This document shows, one piece after another, positions 1 to 7,578 of a stretch of 64,000 nt of DNA (the first letter of the stretch is position 1; each line of letters starts with the position of its first letter). The notes beneath the pieces were generated by a model, which was not told the origin of the DNA, ran no database searches, and saw nothing but the letters and a program-made list of their open reading frames with translations. A program made the translations under genes and the position numbers. This stretch comes from Candidatus Woesearchaeota archaeon (GTDB lineage Archaea > Nanobdellota > Nanobdellia > Woesearchaeales > JACPJR01), in assembly GCA_016187565.1 (NCBI GenBank), contig JACPJR010000003.1, positions 1 through 64,000 of the forward strand, in the 5' to 3' direction.

Positions 1-17
1 AGTAAAATAAACGGTTT

Positions 18-200
18 CTAGAAGATATATTTTGCGTTGTTGGGAAGAATTCCCCTTACACTACCACTGACTTTGTCCAAGTTCTGCTTGATGCTGTGGA
101 GCACATCGACTTTACGAACAACACCTGTGTTCGTGTAGGTGCTCCGACAGGAGAAACTGTTTTCTTTTTGTTTCTTTACATTCATGGGGTGCTGGTTCAT
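18..200 (-). CDS. possible small ORF, 60 aa, unknown
   Basis: A 60-codon ORF 15 nt downstream of the large TcB-like gene, on the same strand. It is basic, with no recognisable domain, signal peptide or obvious ribosome binding site. It could be a last small gene of the toxin operon or a chance ORF. Only its position and strand favour it. Confidence 0.2.
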   Translation of the reverse strand: MNQHPMNVKKQKENSFSCRSTYTNTGVVRKVDVLHSIKQNLDKVSGSVRGILPNNAKYIF

Positions 201-215
201 AGATAAACTTATCTC

Positions 216-3200
216 TTAATCCTGTGTCAAATTGACCTCATGTCCAGCATCAACAACAAAGGTTCTATTTTGACCCCACGCTTCATTAGGCATTTCCCCA
301 TTATCCTCCTCATGATCGGTTGCATGACAGTTCCATGTATATCGGCCATTGTCAAGGTTGCTTAAGGTAGTGTTGATTGTTAAGTTCTGGCAAGAATCAC
401 TGAGTAAACGAAATTGTGATGTATAACCCCATGCATTTAACCATTGCTGATTCAGTGCTTGATTCATAAGATGCCCCTCACTTTGTGATGTCAAGATGGT
501 ATAAGTCCCATTAGCCCCTGGATTTGTTTGGATATAAAAAATGTAGTTTACTCCTCCGATTAGAGGAATTGGCCTGTCAAATGGAATTGTTTTCCACTCC
601 TTCGTAAAGGTTCCCCATGTATGGAGAGGAAAATCGGTAACTATTTTATAAGGTACAGATGTACATGTTTCTTCAAAACTTTGGCGATCTGATAATCCGT
701 TAGCTGTTGTGTAACACACATACATATCAATAGAAAGATTCGGAACAGTACTATTCATTGCCGTATGTGCTTCAAATCCAGTAAAGAGGTTATTGGTATT
801 GATTTCACGCACTAAAAACATTGAATCATAAGTTATTTCATTGACTCTACCAGCAAAAAATAGTGCACTTCCTGGAAAAAAAGGTCCTCCTTCTTCATCC
901 CTGAAAGAATCATACGGCGTCTCATTCATGCCACAATAATAGTCTTGCTCAACATTCCATCCACTCCGATTCGAATAAAACTGTAGCTGTTTTAGATTAA
1001 AGGATGGATCACTAAAACTACAGAAAAGATCAACTGATCTGTTTTTGAAGGTTTTCCCATTCGGTGGATAATTCTGGATAACACTCGGCGATCCATCTTC
1101 AACAGTAAAGTCATAAATCACAGACTCAGCATAATTTTCTTGTTGATCAACTGCTTTAAACAGGTACTGGACAGGAGCACTTCCTGTTCTGATTGCATAA
1201 TTGACTTCATTGAGAGGTGCTTTCCAGAGATCTCCCTCGTTAAAAAAGACTCGATAATCCTCAAATGTCCCTCCGGGTGGTTTTATAGAAACCCACACTT
1301 TATCGAGATCATCATCAATAATGGTTGCATACAGGTTATTGGAGACATCATCGTAAACAGGATCGAATTCTGCAAAAACATTTTCAATAACCGGTGGTTG
1401 ATTAATAGCAGCTGGCACAATAGCCGTTTTAAAATCTGATTTAACCGTAATACTTGTTTGGAGCTGATTATTTCTTTCGTCTATTTCATCAATAAAATTA
1501 AGGTTATCTGCAAAGGCATCAGTAAGATACGTTCCTGCATGAAGACTTATGTTCTCAAAGGTACAGGTAGCTGATTCTCTCTTTTGTAAATGATCAAAGG
1601 TACAACGATGAGAGGTTCCGTTCAGACTGAGTTTTACCTCAAATACATCTCCTACGAGTCCTGTCCCATCATTGCTAAAATCAAAGGAAAGATTGAATGG
1701 TTTATGTTCAACGACTTGTTCAGGTGTGGTAAACAGCCGTAATGCTTGGAGGTCTGGAATACCAACTGCACTCACGTCAAAGTTTCCTGACAGGACATTA
1801 TTCGTTTCGTTAGTCTCACGAATATCATTCGAGGAATCGAGTGTCCAATTGAACGCATAATTTCCTATTCGTGCAGAGGAAAAATGGATCATGCACTCTT
1901 TTTGTTGGCCAGCAGATAATCCTCTAAAAGAACAACTCCTTGGTTCTTTATCACCTAACCAATTCGCTCCCAAAGTTACCATAAATGGCACCGTAATATT
2001 ATCCGTATTCTGATTCGTAAATCGTACGATCAAAGCATATTCTTGGCCTTCTCTTGGCTGCACAGGCCTTGTTACGAGTTCAATGCCTTTAAGGTCAACG
2101 CTCTTTGTACATCCTTCATCGATGCTACCGTCACAATCATTGTCAAGTCCATCACAAAGTGATTCTTGTTTCTGATACCTACTGCCATAGTTTCCAGCGT
2201 TACAACCGTGCCATTGATATGCAGTACAGGTTTCCTTGCTTCCTTTACAGACACCTAACTGGAGTGGGCAATTCCGTACTTGAGCATTCATACATTGGCA
2301 TCCTTCATCTACCGTAGTGTCACAATCATTGTCTAATCGATCACACGTTACTTCTACGGTCTCATAGCTTGCTCCATAATCACAACCTTCCCACTTTCCT
2401 GCAACACAGGTTTCAACGCTGTTTGAACAGACACCTCTCTGTTTGAGGCATGCTCGGACATTTCCATCGATGCACTCACATCCTTCATCAACAGCAGTAT
2501 CACAATCATTATCAAGACCATCGCAAAGAGCCTCTTCTTCCTGATAATCATGCCCATAATCTTGTGGACTACAACCCTGCCACTGATATTCCTCACAAGG
2601 TTCTCTGCTGCCTCTGCAAACACCATTTTGATTTTTACATAATCGTGTTTGAGATTGGTCACATTCACCAATGCTTTCAATAAATACTCCTAAGGGAGCA
2701 TGGATCGGCATATCTTCTCGCGTTACAAGCTGAGGATAAGCAAAGATAACATCCTTCGTATTGACACTTTGTGTATCCTCTATCCCAAATGAGATTCCCA
2801 ATAAGTTTCCAAGAGGATCATAGGAGTATCGTAAGGTATAATTCCCACCAACTGCAGAAAGTCTATAAAGCGTATCATACCTATACGTGTGGAAGAGGTT
2901 ATTGGAGGTATCGTTACGGGCTATGACATTTCCAGCTTTATCATAACCATAGCTCAAATTCTGGTCGGTTCCTGTTTGTATACGCTGTAACCTAAAGTTA
3001 TTGGGATAGTACCTATAAGTTGTGTTCATTGCATTTGCATGTGCAATAACTAGAGGGGTGTTTACTTCATTGTAATTGATATTGGTAATGACGTCACTGA
3101 TTCGGTCAAGCTCTCCTTGGGTATTGTAGTTATACACAACATCCTGCCCATTTGGTAAACTGATTGATGTGATCCGATCCATTGCATCATAGGTATAATG

Positions 3201-6200
3201 GGTTGTAAAGGTATTGCTGCCAAGCACTTTCCGTTCTGTTATCAACCTCAGCCGTTGATCATATTCGTATGTAATAGACATCTCTGACGTTTCAAGATTA
3301 CTGAGTGTGCCAAGCGTATCCTGATCATACGTGTAAATTATGATCTCTTGTGGTGATGAGTATTCCTTTTTTATTCTGTTAAGTTCGTCATATTCAATGG
3401 TTTTGTTAATGCTCCGTGCATCACGAATACCGATCTGATTCCCCGAGGGATCGTAACTAAAATTCCACCTGCCAAGATCCGGATCATTAATAACCGTAAG
3501 TCTGTTGAGGCTATCATAATAAAACAAATAAACATTGTTCATATCATCGGTTATGTTAACTAAGTTATTGCTTGCATCATAACCGTACGTTGTTAAGAAA
3601 ATGGTATCATTCAAGTATTCAGTCACACGCTTAACGTTTCCATACGCATTCAGATCATATTCCATTGAGACATTATTTTCATCAAACGATTTAATGTTCC
3701 AGTGATTATACTGAATCCTTCTCGTTGATGTATCTGGATTTGTCAGCCGAGTAATCCTATCAACAGCATCGTAGGTGTAGGTTACTGAAGCAACAGTTTG
3801 AGGAGTGGTATATTCAGTGGTCGGACTATAATAAGGGTTACTTATCTTTGTAATTCTTCCTTTTGTATCATAAAAGAAGTCTAGAGTGATGTAACCCTGT
3901 TCACCTTCTTTCTTTGTCTGAATAACTCTTCCGAATCCATCTAGAAAAGTGTATGAATCATACGTTCCTTGCTCATTGCTCACTTCTCGTTGTTTTAGCA
4001 TAATCGTGATGGGACGTGTGGTTACATTGTACGCAATCGTCTGTGTTGGATACGTTTCGTTATCATACGGAGAAATCGCTTTGATTTTTCTTCCAAAAGA
4101 GTCATACGTAGAGGTCTTTCGATACCCATTAGGGTCATCTTCATACAATAGGTTTCCTGTTGCAGCATCATACCCTAGACGAAATTCTTGTCCTAGAGCG
4201 TTTCTTGTTAAAACAGGAAAGGTATGAGTAATTTCATCAAAGCCAACAGTGGTTGTATAATCGTTTGGATTAGTCTCGGTCACCTTATTTCCATAGGTAT
4301 CGTACGAATAGGTGGTGATCGGATTTTGACCAAATGCTAGCCACTCTTCTTTTTTGGTAAGGTCCCCTTTTGTTGGTGCAAGACCATACCCCTTATTATC
4401 ATACGAATACGCACGTTGTTGTATTGTTCTTCCACCGATGTTGTCCTTTAACTCATATGATCTTGGTGTATCCACAATCCACGCTGAGGGATTGTACACA
4501 TACAGATAGACCTCTTCTTTTTCATCACCAACAATACTAAGATCCCCATAATAGTTCGTACGATACGGGTTACCATACGTATCATACATATACTCCTCTT
4601 TAACACTCTTCGCAGTAGCTTGCCCATCAAAATTCTGTCTCGTAACATTTGCTAATTGGACCGTATAAGGTGCGGTGATAGTTCTACTCCATTCACTCTC
4701 AACCACATCATATTTTTTGTTATCTTGCCATACTTCCTGCCTATACTCTTTTCCTTTCCGTGCATCGTCCTGATAGTACCAATGTTTAACTAATTCTCCG
4801 GTTGCAAACTCTTCTTCAGCGTAATTAAAACCCAAAAATTCCTGTGCAGCATAGTTATATTTTCCATCTTGATAATCAATCTTCGTTACTCGAGAAAGTT
4901 GATGTTGATCAGTAAGACCATTATCTTCAGTGATGGAATCAACAACCCATAGATTGAAACCAAGATCACTAATACTGTCATCTCCGGTATTATCAAAAGA
5001 AACAGATTTTTTGTAGTCGAGAGTTATGGTTCCTCCAAGTTCATTCGTTATTTGTTTCAATAAAAAGTCTTTCGTACCTCTATGAAGATACGTTACTCTA
5101 CCATCGTTCGTTTTCACCATATCAATGAAACCGTCGCCATTCACATCCGTTATCCGTACTCCTCTGTTTTTCTTGTCAGAAACAAAATCAAGAGGAATAG
5201 TCCAGCTGTTATCTTGTGTCCAACCTTTTCCGTTATTTATCCAGACCGTGCTTACACCGTCAACAGCTCTTGCAATATCGACAAGGCCGTCACCATCAAT
5301 ATCCATTAACCGTGTACCGTAATCAGCACCTTCTCGGCTATCATCGTCATACACAAAGTAGGTTGGAATCTCGTAAGAAGCGTCCTGCTGCCAGTTCATT
5401 CCATCGTTAAGATACACTTGCGTACGCGATGACTCTTCTCGGCTGTACAACAGATCAGGAAGACCATCACCATTAACATCATCTAAACGCAGACCACTAT
5501 CAGTTCCTTCAATCTCAAAATCATATCCTTGGATTTCTACATCCCCTTTAGTGGCAAAATAGTTTGGCGGATCCCATCGAGATTCTTCACGCACCCAGCT
5601 TCCTTCAGTATTCATCCAGACTTCCTTGATGTTAGCTTCTTCATTCTCTGATCTCAGCATGTCCCCTCTACCGTCATTGTCAAGGTCAACAAATCTTACG
5701 CCATTCTCAGTACCATAAAACGTAACACCTTTATCTCTGGACTCTTCAACAAAATAGAGCGGTGGTGTCCAGGCAACATACTCCTGCCAGCCATTGCCCA
5801 TGTTAAAATACGTCTTTTTAACAGGATCAGATTGGTCATGATCTGCAACAACAAGATCGGTAAAACCATCATTATTAAGGTCACTAAACCGTGCTCCCTT
5901 ATCCACACCCTTACTATTATCACGTTCATGCACAAAATATACTGGAGACTGCCAAGGGCTTAAACCCGGTTGTGATGTCCATCCATTACCATTGTTTAAC
6001 CAGACACTCTTCATACCACCACTACTTTCTTTTTTGGCTTGCATAATATCAAGTAAGCCATCTCTGTTCAGATCAACAAACCTAACCCCTGTATCATAAT
6101 CGTCAACCTCAAAGTCAACAGGAGATATCCACGTATCGTTCCGTGTCCAGCCTTTTTCTAAAGGAAAATAATCAAACGATGTGGTAAAGAATTGTGAACT

Positions 6201-7295
6201 GTCTTGATTATAGCGATATATCTTTGAAAGATAAGCTCTTGTTTGAGTAATGCTTGCATATTCAAGAACGTATTTTCGTACCTGCTCATCATTAAAGGTT
6301 ATGCGTACTTCTTTGAGACGATGCGAATATCGTTGCTTATTCCCCTGGACATAGGTTTCAAAAACATCAGGTCGAGTTTCGTAGATAAACACAATGTTCC
6401 GCATCCTTTCATGGTTATAAGTAATCTCCTGAGGATAGACACTACCAAAATCACCTTCGTAATTCTCGTGGTATGAGTAACTCACGCTGTTATCATGGAC
6501 ATCAGTAATCGCATCCAGGCTCCATCGCCAAATATAATCATGGAGATTAGACCTAAGCACTGCATCATCATTGTAACCAAATCGGAAAACCGTGCCATCT
6601 TTTGTTTTGACTATCCAATACTCGCCCTCGGCACCACCCGAACTATTGGTAATGAAAAGATAGGATTCAACTTCAGTGTGATATCTACTCCCATCATAGA
6701 CTAAATCATATTCTTCACCATCTAAGTAGAGTTTGAAGGTATCGTCCACAACATCTTCAACCGTATGCTGCACGTCTCGTTGAATGTAATTCTGCGTAAG
6801 ATCCCATGCTGAACTTACCAAGGAAGGAATATTCCTGCTATTATGGCTGTTATAACTCAATGCTACGGTTGGCTGTAAACCACCAATCCCAGGTGGAACG
6901 TCAAATGCATACGAATACGTTGCAGCACCGGTAAATAAACTCGTTGAGTAATATCCCTTTGTTTCCATAAACTCTTGTTTTGGTACCGTCGGATTATGAA
7001 GGAAAGGCTCTGTTCGATCTACGGCAATGGATGCTCCATCAATCAACGGAGGAACATCCGTATCATCAGCCTCTTGTAATGCTTCTTTCATGTCCAAGAA
7101 CTCCTGAATCTTTTCTTCGTTGGTTGGCTGATCAACGTCGTCTGATTGAACGTTAACACTACTCTCCTCCACTTGTTCGCTCATGTCATGGGTATCGTCA
7201 GGGTAAAGAAAGATATCATCAGAGTTTATTGCAGCAGCTAGAGGTATCAGTAAGAAAAGGATTGCTATGATAAGGTACGGGATATTATTTTTCAT
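216..7295 (-). CDS. giant secreted SpvB/VCBS/YD-repeat protein, TcB-like
   Basis: This 2359-residue protein starts with a signal peptide (about residues 1-23, hydrophobic core ending LAAA). Residues about 110-400 resemble the SpvB/TcB N-terminal domain (GYYSTSLFTGAATYSYAF, then PPGIGGLQPTVALSYNS). About 400-780 carry FG-GAP/VCBS repeats of the form DxNxDGxxD (DLNRDGLLDI, DVNGDGLPDL, DIDGDGLVDI), expected to form a Ca-binding beta-propeller. A TcdB-middle-like stretch (EFLGF) follows, then YD repeats (about 1080-1510). There are three tandem repeats of about 62 residues with the core CDxLDNDCDxxxDEGC (about 1548-1728), CARDB-like Ig domains (about 1730-2000) and a beta-rich C-terminus. There is no RHS-core signature, so it is not itself a classical RHS toxin. 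It begins inside the immunity-like gene (11-nt overlap), so it belongs to the same transcript. By family knowledge the SpvB+propeller+YD order is that of TcB. A shell or adhesin role is inferred. Confidence 0.8.
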   Translation of the reverse strand: MKNNIPYLIIAILFLLIPLAAAINSDDIFLYPDDTHDMSEQVEESSVNVQSDDVDQPTNEEKIQEFLDMKEALQEADDTDVPPLIDGASIAVDRTEPFLHNPTVPKQEFMETKGYYSTSLFTGAATYSYAFDVPPGIGGLQPTVALSYNSHNSRNIPSLVSSAWDLTQNYIQRDVQHTVEDVVDDTFKLYLDGEEYDLVYDGSRYHTEVESYLFITNSSGGAEGEYWIVKTKDGTVFRFGYNDDAVLRSNLHDYIWRWSLDAITDVHDNSVSYSYHENYEGDFGSVYPQEITYNHERMRNIVFIYETRPDVFETYVQGNKQRYSHRLKEVRITFNDEQVRKYVLEYASITQTRAYLSKIYRYNQDSSQFFTTSFDYFPLEKGWTRNDTWISPVDFEVDDYDTGVRFVDLNRDGLLDIMQAKKESSGGMKSVWLNNGNGWTSQPGLSPWQSPVYFVHERDNSKGVDKGARFSDLNNDGFTDLVVADHDQSDPVKKTYFNMGNGWQEYVAWTPPLYFVEESRDKGVTFYGTENGVRFVDLDNDGRGDMLRSENEEANIKEVWMNTEGSWVREESRWDPPNYFATKGDVEIQGYDFEIEGTDSGLRLDDVNGDGLPDLLYSREESSRTQVYLNDGMNWQQDASYEIPTYFVYDDDSREGADYGTRLMDIDGDGLVDIARAVDGVSTVWINNGKGWTQDNSWTIPLDFVSDKKNRGVRITDVNGDGFIDMVKTNDGRVTYLHRGTKDFLLKQITNELGGTITLDYKKSVSFDNTGDDSISDLGFNLWVVDSITEDNGLTDQHQLSRVTKIDYQDGKYNYAAQEFLGFNYAEEEFATGELVKHWYYQDDARKGKEYRQEVWQDNKKYDVVESEWSRTITAPYTVQLANVTRQNFDGQATAKSVKEEYMYDTYGNPYRTNYYGDLSIVGDEKEEVYLYVYNPSAWIVDTPRSYELKDNIGGRTIQQRAYSYDNKGYGLAPTKGDLTKKEEWLAFGQNPITTYSYDTYGNKVTETNPNDYTTTVGFDEITHTFPVLTRNALGQEFRLGYDAATGNLLYEDDPNGYRKTSTYDSFGRKIKAISPYDNETYPTQTIAYNVTTRPITIMLKQREVSNEQGTYDSYTFLDGFGRVIQTKKEGEQGYITLDFFYDTKGRITKISNPYYSPTTEYTTPQTVASVTYTYDAVDRITRLTNPDTSTRRIQYNHWNIKSFDENNVSMEYDLNAYGNVKRVTEYLNDTIFLTTYGYDASNNLVNITDDMNNVYLFYYDSLNRLTVINDPDLGRWNFSYDPSGNQIGIRDARSINKTIEYDELNRIKKEYSSPQEIIIYTYDQDTLGTLSNLETSEMSITYEYDQRLRLITERKVLGSNTFTTHYTYDAMDRITSISLPNGQDVVYNYNTQGELDRISDVITNINYNEVNTPLVIAHANAMNTTYRYYPNNFRLQRIQTGTDQNLSYGYDKAGNVIARNDTSNNLFHTYRYDTLYRLSAVGGNYTLRYSYDPLGNLLGISFGIEDTQSVNTKDVIFAYPQLVTREDMPIHAPLGVFIESIGECDQSQTRLCKNQNGVCRGSREPCEEYQWQGCSPQDYGHDYQEEEALCDGLDNDCDTAVDEGCECIDGNVRACLKQRGVCSNSVETCVAGKWEGCDYGASYETVEVTCDRLDNDCDTTVDEGCQCMNAQVRNCPLQLGVCKGSKETCTAYQWHGCNAGNYGSRYQKQESLCDGLDNDCDGSIDEGCTKSVDLKGIELVTRPVQPREGQEYALIVRFTNQNTDNITVPFMVTLGANWLGDKEPRSCSFRGLSAGQQKECMIHFSSARIGNYAFNWTLDSSNDIRETNETNNVLSGNFDVSAVGIPDLQALRLFTTPEQVVEHKPFNLSFDFSNDGTGLVGDVFEVKLSLNGTSHRCTFDHLQKRESATCTFENISLHAGTYLTDAFADNLNFIDEIDERNNQLQTSITVKSDFKTAIVPAAINQPPVIENVFAEFDPVYDDVSNNLYATIIDDDLDKVWVSIKPPGGTFEDYRVFFNEGDLWKAPLNEVNYAIRTGSAPVQYLFKAVDQQENYAESVIYDFTVEDGSPSVIQNYPPNGKTFKNRSVDLFCSFSDPSFNLKQLQFYSNRSGWNVEQDYYCGMNETPYDSFRDEEGGPFFPGSALFFAGRVNEITYDSMFLVREINTNNLFTGFEAHTAMNSTVPNLSIDMYVCYTTANGLSDRQSFEETCTSVPYKIVTDFPLHTWGTFTKEWKTIPFDRPIPLIGGVNYIFYIQTNPGANGTYTILTSQSEGHLMNQALNQQWLNAWGYTSQFRLLSDSCQNLTINTTLSNLDNGRYTWNCHATDHEEDNGEMPNEAWGQNRTFVVDAGHEVNLTQD

Positions 7296-7578
7296 TTTCT
7301 TCTAGTTCTTTTAATTTTTTTAATGCAACTTTTACAACTTCAAGAATCTCTTTTTCATCTTTCAATGCAGAATCTTTTTTTCTTTTAGTCTCATCAGGAT
7401 TATAGAATTCAACATATCCCCAAACTTCATCTAAAACATCAAATTCCTCAGATTTCATTTGTTTTAAAAGACCTCCCTCAAAAAAGGTTTTATTAAATAA
7501 GATTTCAAACTTACTCGTATCAATTTCTTTTCTAATCAATTTCTCAAATAACTTTTTAAACTCATCAATTTTCTTCAT
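7285..7578 (-). CDS. putative immunity protein, colicin D immunity-like
   Basis: A 97-residue, acidic/basic, all-helical protein. The ATG at 7578 is preferred: it overlaps the toxin stop codon as TGATG and follows a GGGGGTT ribosome binding site, whereas the earlier ATG at 7593 lies within the toxin gene. The N-terminus (IDEFKKLFEKLIRKEI, then DTSKFEILF) and the middle (FDVLDEVWGYVEFYNPD) recall the small four-helix colicin D/ImmD-type immunity family. It lies immediately after the toxin C-terminus, as in polymorphic toxin systems, and its 3' end overlaps the TcB-like gene. It would bind and neutralise the C-terminal nuclease. The family call rests on remembered pattern and gene order only. 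Confidence 0.6.
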   Translation of the reverse strand: MKKIDEFKKLFEKLIRKEIDTSKFEILFNKTFFEGGLLKQMKSEEFDVLDEVWGYVEFYNPDETKRKKDSALKDEKEILEVVKVALKKLKELEENEK